From contig JADFUC010001995.1 in the NCBI GenBank assembly GCA_019722365.1, positions 248,001-312,000 on the forward strand: 64,000 bases of DNA. Reading direction: 5' to 3'. The stretch is from Lithospermum erythrorhizon. Its lineage: Eukaryota; Streptophyta; Magnoliopsida; Boraginales; Boraginaceae. The position numbers and the translations under genes are program-made. Positions within the stretch are counted from its first letter, which is position 1, and each line of letters begins with the position of its first letter. Below, piece by piece: positions 48,167 to 60,687 of the stretch. The notes beneath the pieces are model-generated. The model did no database searches, was not told the DNA's origin, and was given only the letters and a program-made list of their open reading frames with translations.

Positions 48167-51100
48167 CTATGAATCCACCATCTCGTCCTGGATCTCATTC
48201 GGTGCAATAAGTCCTGGAATTGAAAGCATTCGTTGTCTATCCCGCTCTCTCTGGGCAGCAGCCTCTTCAGCATAAAGATCCTTGTTGTCCTGTACAAACG
48301 GTTGACGAAGAGCATTATCAAACGGCTCCATAATTGAAAGGAGAAAGACAACTAACAGTGTCACAGACTTCCAACACATAGGTTATAGCACTACATGATT
48401 GCAAGTGAGACGAAAGGCAAGGACAAACCTGAGCTGAGAACTCCTTTGATTGCACAAGAAAATCTCTAATATGGTTCTTGAATGTTGCTGGATCATTTGT
48501 TGATTCAAAGAGTCCATTAACAAATTGGGAAACCTAGGACAAATTCAGAAATCAATACCACCTCAAAGATAATGGATATAGATTACGCAAGAGTCAAGAC
48601 CATAAATTTCAACTCATACCTCGCCTGTTGTCATGTTGGGGAAAGATGTGCTTAATAACTTAACTGTGTACTCCTGAACAAACATTTTATTGTTCGAGTA
48701 AGGATAGGTAACAGTTGAGATATCCCACAATCGCTCAGTCAATAATCCGGATTCGACCTATAATTTAAAGACGTTACAGATGAGTTAAACCACTGGCAAG
48801 AAACAATGATAGGATAACTATATGTAAATAGCTTACCAAACAAAACAAGTGCTGAAGCACTAGAACGTGCAACTTGAAACCAGGTTTATGAAATGTGTCC
48901 GTTAAAACAGCAAAAATTTCTTGTTCAATTGTCACAAAGTATGTTCGGTAGAACTGACAGCAGAATTCCGAACCCTGAGGTGATCAGCAAAAGAACTGTT
49001 AAAAGCCTTAAAGATGATGCTGAACAAGTAAAAATCTAAACTACAAGTCTACAACACACCTGAAAATTCTTGAGCATCTCAAGTAAAAGGTTAAGTCCAG
49101 TTTCAGCAATGTTACGTTCTGTGTGTCGGAAAGCCCAAATTATAGAATCCATGATAATCTTTAGTTGTTGAGGTGACTGCACAAAAAATGATAAAGCAAT
49201 GTTGAAACTTTTGCAAACATGCTGAGCAAACTATATTAAAAAGGTAAGTTTACAACTTCACTCCCAGCTTCAATTCAGGTAAATCACATTAAGAAGGAAG
49301 AACACACGAACCTCACTTGACAACCGGATCAAAGCAGGGAAGCAATGGGTGGCAATAGCACGCAACAAAGAGAAGAACTTGAGGCGGTGCTCTGGATAGT
49401 CTTCAAAATTCTTTGTAATCATCTGCAAGTGACTAACATGTCAGTTGAGTAAAAAAAAACTAAACAATTTTAAACACATACTATGTATATTGAATGACAG
49501 GACGCTTTACAGGAACAGGACTGAGTTCCAGCATAGGAACAACCGAACAAATAAAACTGACTCGAGTATGAATTATACAAATCATGTGAGTAATAAAAAA
49601 GACAAAATCAAGAAGTAGAAAGAATAAAGATAACCCTGACCTCCAGGGTACACTCGAAAACTGCAACAAATATGCGAGGGACATCCTCTATCATGGCTCC
49701 TTTGTACCTAACACAAATGTCAGTTTGATAAAACCCACTGATTGTCAGAATCTAACAAACAGGAAGCCACTGATTGCAAGTATCTTGCACCAGGAATTAT
49801 GTTGGAGAATCTCCCTTTTTCAATATATTGAATTCTGATATAATATGCATGATACAAACTGACTCTTACTTGGCTTTAAATACTACTAGAAGCAATTATC
49901 AAATCTAACCCACTACTAGCATTCTATAACTCACTACTAATATTATCTAACCAACAACTAATATTATCTCTATTATATAATATTATCTTTGCTAAGTTTC
50001 CTATCAATACATCCTCCCTAGAAACTCGACTTGTCTTCAAGTCGAATCATTTGTTCCAGTTTGTATCTTTTACCACCTCCACCTTTATCTCTGGTGGAAT
50101 TTGGAAGTTTATCAAGTGTTTTACTGTCTTCAAATTCCATCCATGAGGATCGCCTCTATCAGCTTTAAGGAAATCGATTTTTGCTTGAGGTTTTAGAGAA
50201 TAGCGGAAATCATGAGGATCATCTTCTTCGTCTTGATCTAATTTCCATCAACCTCTATCAAATGGAATTTCTCGTTCCCTTATTGTGACTTGGTGAGAAC
50301 TTTCATTTCTACTAACTGCGGGTTGAAGGTGAGAAGAGGTGGACGTGGATGATACCTTCGCTGAAAGTGCATGAATGACATATTTGAGTTCATGGAGAAT
50401 ATCCACGATGGGATTGAGTGGCGGTTGTGGTTCTGTGTATGCAGTTGGTGGTGGGGGTGAAAGAGGTTTCACAGAGATGTTTGGAGGAGGTAGTAGGTTG
50501 CTGGAAGAAGTTAAGGTAGTCACCATATGGATAGAAATGCTCTGATACCAAATGATAGAACCCACTGATTTTTAGAATCTAACAAACAGGAAGCCACTAA
50601 TTGCAAGTATCTTGCACCAGAAATTATGTTGGAGAATCTCCCTTTTTCAATATATTGAATTCTAATATAATATCCATGATACAAACTGACTCTTACTTGG
50701 CCTTAAAATACTACTAGAAGCAGTTATCAAATCTAATCCACTACTAGCATTCCATAACTCACTACTAACATTATCTAACCAACTACTAATATTATCTCTA
50801 TTATATAATATTATCTTTGCTAAGGTTCTATCACAGTTCCCAACAAATGTCAAGATAAATATCATATAATAAAAGATCCAGAAATAAATTTCGTAATCTT
50901 AGAAGCTGTGGAAGTAACATCTACACAGCCATCGACAAAATGGAAAAACCTTCATTTGACAACCCAAACAATAATGGTGCGGGTCTTACTCTTACCCTAT
51001 ATGGTGGTAGCCATCTTTTTCTTTACCGACTTTAGTAAACTAATTATGGGTTGAAATTCAATCTTGATTGCAACAGTCAATATTTTATATATCCCCATTA

Positions 51101-54100
51101 CAGAGCCTTCATACCAATGGCCACAGGGCTGAATTTAGTTACGAGATTGGACCATCAATAGAACAGAATATAAATAAGGAATGGCAGCTAAAGGGACTGC
51201 ATGAAAGACATGGTAATGGACTAGCATACTTGTTTATAATAGTAGCAAAAAGGGATAGCACTTCAGATTCTCTAGCATCAGGAACATTCCGAGCATAGTC
51301 ACCAAGTACAGGGTCCATCATTGGAGGCACAAACTGTTTCCCAATTTGGGGTTGATCTTCAGCCTTGTCTAAAAATGTCTCGATGAGCTTGAGTGTTTCC
51401 CTTTTCACAGACCTGTTCCATAATGCAACTAGAGGTTCAACATAGTTCATAAATCCATCTGACCACAACCCAAATGGTCCAAGATTAAAACACTAAATAA
51501 ACATAACCATAGACTAACCTAAGCAGTTTGACAAGGGATGTTCGAGAGGCAAATGGACCTCCCTGAGCAATGCTTGCAGAAATAAGCTCACTGTACATTC
51601 TGTTTCATACAAGCACAGAAATGATGAGATTAAGAAATTAAGATTTACAAAATGAACAACAGGTAGCTAAAAGTAACAATGAATACCATAATAACAAGGA
51701 AAATGAGATGTTCTAGCAAGCATACCTGTACACATTCAGCATGTTTAGAAAAATAATGGTGATCTGTGTCAAGAAAAATGTTCCAAGCGAACTCGCAACA
51801 CTAGTATTTGTCTGAAGCGAAAACCAAATTGCAACATTGTGAGCTCATAAAACGAAAAATCTTGAATAATGTAAAAAATAAATGAACAGTGCCCAACCAA
51901 TCAATCACTTGTAATATGAGCATTAGATACTCCCTCCATCCCTTTTTGATAGGGACATTTCATTTGGCACAGATTTAGGAAAATTTAAATTCAACTCACA
52001 AACAAAAATTTCCCTCCAAATTTTTTAACTAAATGGGAATCAATTGAGGTATTTCTATAAAAGAAAAATGTCTCAAACATTTAGGGATGGAGAGAGTAGT
52101 TAATAAACAGACAATTGATCATATCATATGAACATAATCCAAACATGCAACAAGACCCAGCCAGTTTACTCAATCTTTCTACCAATAGTTTAGCAAGCTC
52201 ATAAACAGGTGAATCATGTTGCATCGAAGAATTGCTGAGATTTATAACATGAAAATTGATCACCCAAAACAACAAACAGATCCATAATATCATACCCACA
52301 TACCGATCCTACATACCAATACAATACCTGCAAGATATTAAGAACTGCCTTGATTATGTCTGTATCTTTTAAAATATCTGCACTTTGGCTTGCCTGTCCA
52401 ATAATCTCATCCCATTTCTACATCAGGAACCCGTAAAGTAATGAAAGGAGAATTAGAAAAATTCCCAGAAGTCACCACCAACAGAGATTAGAGGATGACA
52501 GCAAAATCAAACAGACAAAGATGGTCATTGAAATGATTATCTTACTTGATTAGGAAGATCCATCAATCTTTTTAAATATCCTTCCCTCTTCTGTGGTTCT
52601 GATTCTGCTTGTATCATCTGACCAACCTTTAAAAAAAATGTCATTAATGGAATTATCTCGAGAAACGGTTCATCAGCTATTAATTTTACAGAAGAAAAAT
52701 AGTAATATTAAATGTGTTTAACAAGTTTTTAAGAAGGCTTACTGCTTCATAGAAAGTATGAATCTGATAGGGTTCAAGATCTAAAATGATTGTTGGGAGA
52801 GCTGTCAAGAGTTCAGAAACAAAAGGTTCACTTTCTCCAACCTGAAACAAGAGCAGAAAAAATTAACATCACATCAGAATGAACCAGGATTGAAAGGTAC
52901 ATCCAAAAATCACTTTCTCCACAATTTCTATACCTGTACTATGACAAATTTACGCTTGCACTTCTGAACAATTTTCAAGAATGTGTTGCAAGCCATGTCC
53001 TGTAGTTCATGAAATAAAAAATTCAAAATTTAAATTTAACAATGCTTGTCTACCACGTGTACACAGAACTAGGAAAACATAATGGCCTAACCTGAACACC
53101 TGGATGGGTTTCGTGCATGAACTCAAATAACTTGTTGACAACGGTCTTTAAGAACTTCCAATGTGCTCTCAAAAATCTCGGGTACTGACCTACCACATAC
53201 CTGGAAGGTATGGAAATTTTAGGAAGTTAAGAGCTTGGGATCCAAACAAATGACATACTTTATTCAAATAAGCATAGGGCCTCACATTATGTTACTCGCA
53301 ATGACAGCTTTATTATCCTTTCCTTTGGTAATTTCACAAAGATTTAGCAAATCTCGGATCACCATGACAAGGAACCTATTCTCCTGCCAGCGGTTGAATA
53401 GATATGAGAAACTCAAATAGAACATTTCAGAAGTGATCCAATATAACACAGTTATCACTAAAAAGTTTCACTTATGTAGATAATTAAAGAATGTAAGATG
53501 GCCAGCAGCCCAACAATGAGAAAATTGAAATGGATACATAATGCCTAACCAGTTAACAGGAGCAGAATCTTATAGTAAATATAAAACTGCAATAAAACAC
53601 TTATAAAACAAGAAATTTTTTTGTACTTTTATTAAACTGGAAATGATTTTCACATCCCCACTATTTGATAACTATTGCTAAATGTAGGTCAAGCAACATA
53701 GTGTTGTTATAAAAAAAAAATTAGTGTAGAATTCGGCTCCCTATCATTTGCAAGCATCTAATTAAGTAACGTAGCAACTGTTGCAGTATCAACTGGTAAG
53801 AAATCATCCGTTCAGACATATTTTTCTAGTACACAAAATGTAAGGAAAGGACCAACAAGAACTCAAAGAAGCATACCTGTTCTTCCACCATTGAACCAGA
53901 TATAGAACCTATTGCCCAGCATAGAGTGTTTAGGTTGTTCCATGACCAATCTTCACCAGTCAATTGTTTACTCAACTTTCTAAGCATCTGCAACAGAGAA
54001 CGGGTACCGGAAAAATAGTCAAATGAGATCACATGGAAGGTCATTACAACTCTAGCATTTTGAAGTACAATAGTCGGTCAAGATGAAAAAACGTGAGATG

Positions 54101-57100
54101 CAAATATAATTAGTCAAAATCACGACACACGTTTGCCATAGAAAAAATAGGTAATAATCTATTCTTCAGAAGAAGAAGTGAAAACTTATATAATATATAA
54201 CTAAACTAGAAGGGAATTACATGCATATAATACAACATAAGCTTTTGAATAAAAACATACTACGTATTTCATAAGACTTGTTCACAAACTCAGCTATATA
54301 CACAATAGAACTTTAGTTCATCAAAGCACTCTAAATCACAGGCATGACGGACAGAAGGGATATTAAGTTAAATCATCGACACACTAACCACCCAAAACAA
54401 TTCTTCATGATTACTTCAATCCCCATATAATACCGCAAAAAAATATATATATAAAAAAAAGGCATCCATTCAATGATAAGTGGCAAACAAATGATACTTC
54501 TCTAACCATACAAAAAAAATTGAATTAAAGAAGAAGCTAATATGAAACAGAGTTGTGCTATTTCAACTGGATTACCTACAACACTAAAAGAACATAGCAA
54601 GAATTAGTCTAACATTGACGAAACTAATTAGTCTAACATTGACGCAAAATATGAAATGTGAGCTATAGAAATATATATACCTGTTTTTCTGTATCCTCAT
54701 GGTCAAGATGTGACAAGTAAATCAATGTTTCTCGCATAATCTTATATTGCACGAGTAATTACAAGTCACTTTGGGAGTATGTAGTAACACCGACGATCAC
54801 AACCCCAAAGTGAGGAGATCAACTAAGACCTTTATCCAACACATGATCCTCCCCTGAATTCATTCGCTGCCCATTTTAAAGTTTATCAATTTCAGATCAT
54901 CCCCAATTACATAATCATGTTAATTATCAACATAAATTCCATTAAAATTTGTAAAGAAAGTAATAGGGCACCGTGTTTGTTTGGGGACTGGTGGGGGTGT
55001 CACTATGAACAGATTCTAAGTTACTGCATGACCAAGAAAAATAACCTTATACTGCAGAAGGACATCATTGTCCTTCATGGTTTCTCGAACAATATTCCCA
55101 TTTTCATCTTCAACGATCAGAACCTCTTCAGGCTTGGCCATGCGAGAGATCATAAGCAGTCTCAGCTTTGACATAGTACCAGAATAGAGTTGTCTCCTCT
55201 GCATAAGTTGTGAACCTAGACCATTGGCCATACCTGGAATCATTGGCATCTGGTCTTGCAACAGAATTGAAATCAATGATTCAAGCATAAATGAGGGATG
55301 TTCAAAGTTCAAGCATAGAGCGAACAATCTATTAAACCTGTAGCCCCATCATATTTGTAGTTGCAGCAGGGTTGTCAAGATTATGATGCGCCTCAAAAAG
55401 CTCCAGAACTAAGGAGTTCCAATAATCCAAACAAACCTATGACAGGGAAACAGCCTCGTTAAGTTACAGAACCATCATGCGAAATGATATCCAAATGGTA
55501 TTTGCAATACCTTAAAAACCTCAGTATCATCCACATATGAGATGCTGATTAGATATTCAAGACCCATTAGCAAAATATGTATGCTCTCTTGTGAAGACTC
55601 CAATACACTGATATGCACCTGCAGAAGAATCGACCAAGAAATTAATTTGATATAATGTTTACCATACTTTATATGTTTAACCAAAGAACCGAAAGAACTA
55701 ACCTTGAAGAATGATGTAAAGAACAGTGCCAAATTCTGAATAAAGGCCTGGAAGAATACATACATGATTAATATAAATAAAGATTCAACGTTCATCACAT
55801 TATTATTAGAATATCCAAACTCACCTGTTCTTCGCTCACACCATTAGCATACGCATCAGGAATGTTTGTACTTAGGGGAAGAATCACCTAGACACAATAA
55901 AAATATAATACAACTCCAATTAACTAAATAATATACTATGAATACAAACTTGAAAGCAAAATAATTTGACTAAAGCCAAAACTGGAGGATGACCCTGACG
56001 TGGTAATTACTACCTCCATTTCATTTTAATTGATTTTTTTGCTTTTAGATGCAAATCTTTACCCATCAATTAATTTTAATTTCTTGTTCTAATAAATATA
56101 AATTCTAATGTATATAAATTAAAATTACTAGATTGGTTTTTAAAAATATGTCAAAATATTTTTTATTTTAATTCATTAAATTGTAATTCAAAGTTATACA
56201 TGGTCAAACCTTCACCTCGAGAAGTGAAAACATCAATAAAATGAATTAGAGGGAGTATGTGTCTAGTTAACTATAACGTGTGTGATTCAATATTAAGAGA
56301 TCGGTTTCAATATATTAAAGAGGGAACATAAACAAGACAGAGCATCTGCAAGGGAATGCATACCTGAAACTGTGACATGAATTTCCCATACATATTAACA
56401 GATTGTATTTGGTAAACATCTCCAAAATTAAGGGAAGCAACCTGAAAACACCAACACAGAGAAAGAAGGGACCATCGGAATCAGTAGCTGCACACCATCA
56501 AAACTTTAAGAATGAGAATGACAGTAAATGATACCTCAGTCAAGCATTGCAGGGTAAGATTTCGGTAAGCAGCAACAGGGAAAAAATTAAGCAGCGTTTC
56601 AAGCAGTTAAGGAATATAAAAATCAGGACGACTGAGAGAATTATATACTATTAACAATACACATTACAAAAATGTAATAATTTGAGAGAGCTAACAGTAC
56701 AAAGCAGTGGTGACTCAAAGATATAACCCAGAGGTATCCAGGAAAGAAACGCATGCAAAGTTGCAAGAGTTGCCCTGATAAGCTCGGCCCTCTGTGAAGC
56801 TGAGAGCACGTATAAACAGAGCTCATGGATGAGTTGAAATTCACTGCAAGTATAGATACAAACAAAATCAATTAATAAACCAAACATGATGCAAAACCAA
56901 ATTTGTTAAAGATGAATATACATAAATTGATAGAAAAAAAACATAGCACTCATTTTGGTAGTCAAGTACAACATCATTACCTATTGAGTGATTGTTTAAG
57001 CTCTTTTATCTTCTGCTGAGTCATTTCGCCTCTTGAGAAATCAAATACCTCTTCACTTAATAGCTGGCAAAAATTGTATTGAACAAGCGTGAGCCTCATA

Positions 57101-59196
57101 CAAGGTTGATACTCATATAAGTGAGAACTATGTGTCTTACTTTCAGTATCACCATGCAATTTTCACATATTGTTTCACTTGCTTTAGCTGCAGCAACCAA
57201 ATCTGGAATAAATCTTCTCCACCTGGCTGGCCACTCATGCTTCAAAATCTAGCATTATAGAACATATATACATTAATAAATACAGTAAAAGAAACATCTT
57301 TACTTGACGAAACAATGCATAAATGAAATACCATGGAACATACCTGCACTAAAATTATATTTAATTTACTAACATAGAGCCGTTCTCGACGAAATGATTG
57401 TTCATCGCTTGATAACTGGTCATAAAATATTATACCAAGATTTACTCCTTGTGAGACAATATGCATTAGCAAAAATCGTAATAGAAAACAAGGTAATGAT
57501 AATGAATCATGCTTGCCTTTACAATGACTTCAGAAATGTAATTCTTCATTCCATCTCTCTGTTCGACAGGCAATGCATTCCATCTATACTTGATAACACC
57601 TTCTAATACCTGTAAAGTTGAGTGAGAAACAAACAGAGAACCTGAAAACAACTGTAATACAAGTTCTCCCAGAGTGTAAACATCTAAAAGTAAATGAGTA
57701 TGAAGATATAAGAATGAGCATAGAATACTAATAGGGTAGTTAATGGTGAGCTTCACTAAGATTTCTATCGTCAGACAATCTCTTCATAAAAGGTCAGCAG
57801 TCAGTCAAACGTAATTGTGAACATAAAGTTCTAATTCAATGTGAGAGTAACCAAATCCAAAAGTATTATGTGTCCCACAATACTCGAATAGCCAGAACAT
57901 GTGCATATATATCAAATAGCTGAGGATAGATCAGAAGGCTTAAAAGCAGGAACCCACTAATTCTAACACAAGACAACATTTACAAGGAACATTTCAAATA
58001 GAATTTTGGGAAGCTACTGCAAGAGAACATTCATATCATATTATAGCAAACATTCATATCATATTATAGCAAACAACTTTTAAATAACCAAACCACCAAT
58101 CATATCATACAAAAAACATCTCGAAAATCAATCTAAAACAAACCTGCAAAGCAAAGAATTTGGTATTCAGGTTCTGTGCGTTTGATAGAATGTGAACCAC
58201 TTGAAGCCACATGTTTGGATTGTTTTGCAAATCCCGTAAAATAAGGTCAGCAGAAGCCCTCTGTAGAACAGCATTGAAATTAGGAAAAACATCAATATCG
58301 ACTCATCAGGAATTGGAAAAGGCAAAAGAACTTAATGCAAGAACTAATCTGTTTAGTTTTATATAAATTTACTACAAAAAATAGAAGACTAACGTGAACC
58401 AAAATCACATAATATACACACTACACACTTGTTTGTTATCATGTTTCAAGTTAATAACAAAATATTTAAATAAGATTGATTTATGATCAACGTTTAGTAT
58501 TTTTATTGCTAAGTCAGACCTCCCGTTAAATTGAAATGGTGATAGTATATAACATATAACTATGAATTGACTAAAGAGTCAACGAATCAAACTCATTAAC
58601 AACAAAATTAAGCATAATCAATACATGTAGCCCATTCCAATTAACGCATACAAATCATATAAGTGTAAATTGACTAAATATTCAACGAATCAAACTCGGT
58701 ATACCAATGAATACATGTAGCCATATACATATCATGTAAGTGTGAATTGACTAAATAGTCAACGAATAAAACTCAGTAACAAATGCCGCAAACTCCACAC
58801 ATGTACTCATTCCCATTCCCATATACAAATCATATAACTATAAATTGAACATATAAACTCAAAAAATCACTCAACTGTTTGATAAACAATGAATGTGAAA
58901 TTGTACATATCAAAGCCAGACTAATTGAGCGAAGAGTCAACGAAGCAAACTCGGTAACATCAAAATGCCCAAAAATCCACACAATTACCGCATTCACACT
59001 TCCATATACAAATCATATAACTATAAATTGCACGAAATAAATTATAAAAAAATTAAAAAAAAATTACAAAACTATTTAATAAATTAATTGATTAAACCTC
59101 TTGTTTCGATCCGGTTCCATAAAAAGCAGCAACAGTAGCATCAAGCAACGGAACATCAATAGGCTGACTTAAATCCCTCAATTTTTCAGCCGCCAT
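48167..59196 (-). CDS. XPO1: Exportin 1 (XPO1/CRM1), 1079 aa
   Basis: This is the nuclear export receptor for leucine-rich export signals, working with Ran-GTP at nuclear pores. I resolve 32 exons from 59196 to 48167, including 59196-59098, 58260-58144, 57609-57517, 55249-55046, 53987-53877, 51412-51230, 49707-49641, 49422-49312, 48757-48620 and 48289-48167. They sum to 1079 codons (Arabidopsis 1075). The N-terminus ([15 protein letters not shown]), the importin-beta-like segment and the C-terminus ([13 protein letters not shown]) all match. The leptomycin-sensitive Cys is conserved in [15 protein letters not shown], at about residue 502. Intron 3 uses a GC donor. Intron 7 (about 56604-56704) has no canonical splice sites. 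Introns hold a tandem repeat, two MITEs and a TRIM-like element. Apart from intron 7 the gene appears intact. Confidence 0.95.
49726..50006 (-). repeat. TRIM-like element 3' LTR
   Basis: This 281-bp LTR is the left copy. By eye it differs from the right copy at roughly 14 substitutions plus a few single-base indels, about 5 percent, so the insertion is not very recent. Confidence 0.9.
50553..50833 (-). repeat. TRIM-like element 5' LTR
   Basis: This 281-bp LTR is the right copy. It has perfect 10-bp inverted termini (TGATAGAACC and GGTTCTATCA) and is followed inward by the primer-binding site after a 2-bp gap. Confidence 0.9.
51930..52096. mobile_element. Stowaway-like MITE in an XPO1 intron
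   Basis: This 167-bp element starts CTCCCTCCATCCCTTTTTGA and ends TTTAGGGATGGAGAGAG, with TA on both sides (51928-51929 and 52097-52098). The inner parts of the repeats also pair (GGGACATTT and AAAAATGTCTC). It is non-coding. Confidence 0.85.
54602..54644. repeat. 19-bp direct repeat in an XPO1 intron
   Basis: The 19-mer AATTAGTCTAACATTGACG occurs at 54602-54620 and again at 54626-54644, giving a period of 24 bp. It lies in the intron between exons 15 and 16. Confidence 0.85.
56010..56255. mobile_element. Stowaway-like MITE in XPO1 intron 9
   Basis: This 246-bp element begins CTACCTCCATTTCATTTTAA and ends AATAAAATGAATTAGAGGGAG, flanked by TA (56008-56009 and 56256-56257). The ends form an imperfect inverted repeat of about 25 bp. 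It lies between exons 9 and 10. Confidence 0.8.
58028..58073. repeat. 23-bp perfect tandem duplication
   Basis: The unit starting CATTCATATCATATTATAGC and ending AAA occurs twice back to back (58028-58050 and 58051-58073) with no mismatch. It lies in XPO1 intron 2. Confidence 0.9.
58555..59030. repeat. Degenerate minisatellite in XPO1 intron 1
   Basis: At least four imperfect units start with a core like TTGACTAAAGAGTCAACGAA followed by 'tcaaactc' (near 58566, 58670, 58746 and 58925). Units also share 'acaaatcatataa.tgtaaattga' and 'catgtag' words. Unit spacing varies from about 75 to 180 bp because of internal deletions and insertions. The core itself contains the inverted pair GACT/AGTC. 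Confidence 0.65.
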
Positions 59197-60687
59197 TAAA
59201 ACAAATAAAACTCTAGAAATTAAAGGAAAAGCTCAAAAAGATGTACGGATGAAACCCTATAATATTTATTGATTGAAACAGTTGAGATTTTGAGAGATTA
59301 AGGAGTTATAAAGAGGTGAGTTTTTATGATGACAAAAAGAAAAGGTTCTAGAGGGATTTTTAGTACACAGCTTCAAATTCAAGCAAACCTTCCCTCCTAT
59401 TTTTATTGTCCTTCAAATTCAGCTTCCAACTTATTTTCTCGGGATAGTTTTAGAGTTTTAAATCAAATTATTGTTCGATGAGTGTTTCGTTACAATTTGA
59501 CTGAAATTCCAATATATCACTTATTATTTTTATTTGATCGCAAAAATTGATATGATAACTACTTGAACAAAGTATATTTCTTACTAATTCAAGTGTATAT
59601 GTTGTATGCTTGTACGGAGTATTTGCTATCATTATTAAATAAAATCTCATTTATGCTGCTCCAATTAAATTTTCGAAACTATTATGAAAAATAAGATTTG
59701 GAAAAGAAGAAATTTCCATATACTTATCAACAAAATTAAATGAAAATCAAAGTATTGTGTTGATCATGAAACCGTTCTTAAATCATCAATTTCTTTTTTT
59801 AATTGATTTGTAATAAATATGCATTTGTGTTATAAAAATAAAGAAAGTAACTAGTGAAATGAAATGGAAATGGAATATATTTTTATCCCATGCTATTTTG
59901 TTGATTAAATAAAAATTTCATTAGTAAAAAACGTTCGATTTCTAATTTTGATGTGTTGACTTGTTAAACTTTGACCTCGAATATTAAAAATATGTTAGAT
60001 AAATATTTGTGAAAAATATGTAAAAAATAAAATACTCCGTCTTTTCACAATATGTTGCTAATGACATTGTGATTTCGATTCAATTCAAAATCGTGTGAGT
60101 ATATTAGAACATAATGCATTTATATAAGAAAAATCAAGTTTAATAACACAATTTAAACTATGGGTTTAAAGACAACCATAACTTTAATGCACGGAGTACA
60201 AAATAGTGGACATATTTTAAAATAACCAAAGTTTAGTGACACAATTTAAATAATCAAATTAACAAACACAAACCATATAACTTTGAAGTCTTACAAATAT
60301 AAAATATGATATTGAAATGACATGACATTTGTCAACATCAACCTTGAATAAAGTTGTGCAGCAATGGCCTTGGTCCTAAATTGAAGCTCAATAATAGAAA
60401 GTGGCATGTTGAATGCTTATTTTGAGGCATTTCTAAATGATTTTTAGCAATTAAAAGAAATTGAATATTTTGATTTGCAAGAGCATTTTATTGAGTAAGA
60501 GGACTTCATTTAGTAAGAAGCAACACAGTATCAAAATTATAGTCTAGAAAATATTAGAAAACAACAACATAGTTTACTAATCTGTTGAAGTAGAAGGAGA
60601 AACCTAGTAGGTTTAACCCCATATCACTAATGTAAAATTTGTCTATTTCCACCACATGGAAGGTGATGTTCAACTTCAAGCAGAGAA
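59197..60687. other. Spacer: XPO1 promoter and downstream gene 3' end
   Basis: The region is AT-rich and contains the presumed XPO1 5' UTR and promoter (59197 to about 59700) and the 3' UTR of the acidic-protein gene (left of 60688). No conserved coding sequence was found. Confidence 0.5.

Larger units (their letters stand above)
49726..50833 (-). mobile_element. TRIM-like non-autonomous LTR retrotransposon
   Basis: This compact 1108-bp element has two 281-bp LTRs and only 546 bp between them. The LTR termini are inverted (TGATAGAACC and GGTTCTATCA in the right copy). A 5-bp target duplication, CAGTT, occurs at 49721-49725 and 50834-50838. A primer-binding site matching initiator Met tRNA (TGGTATCAGAGC on the minus strand, within 50535-50550) lies just inside the right LTR, so the element reads leftward. 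A purine-rich tract (CTAGGGAGGATG) is next to the left LTR. The internal frame (50248-50565) is Ser/Pro-rich with no polymerase, so it depended on other elements. It sits in XPO1 intron 25. Confidence 0.93.

Noticed and set aside
49312..49330. A non-canonical donor at XPO1 exon 27
   Set aside because: A GTGAGG word first suggested a problem, but the donor GAG|GTTCG gives a continuous frame (LSSE-SPQQLK) with a two-residue difference from relatives, so the intron is canonical.
50248..50565. A 105-codon minus-strand frame as a gene
   Set aside because: It lies inside the TRIM-like element between its LTRs, spans the primer-binding site and has only a Ser/Pro-rich composition.
56590..56730. U12-type AT-AC intron in XPO1 (ATATCTTTGA as donor, TTCCTTAACT as branch site)
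   Set aside because: The words match U12 consensus well, but using them removes the conserved residues IFESPLLET and shifts the reading frame, and the branch site would lie only a few bases from the required exon 8 start.
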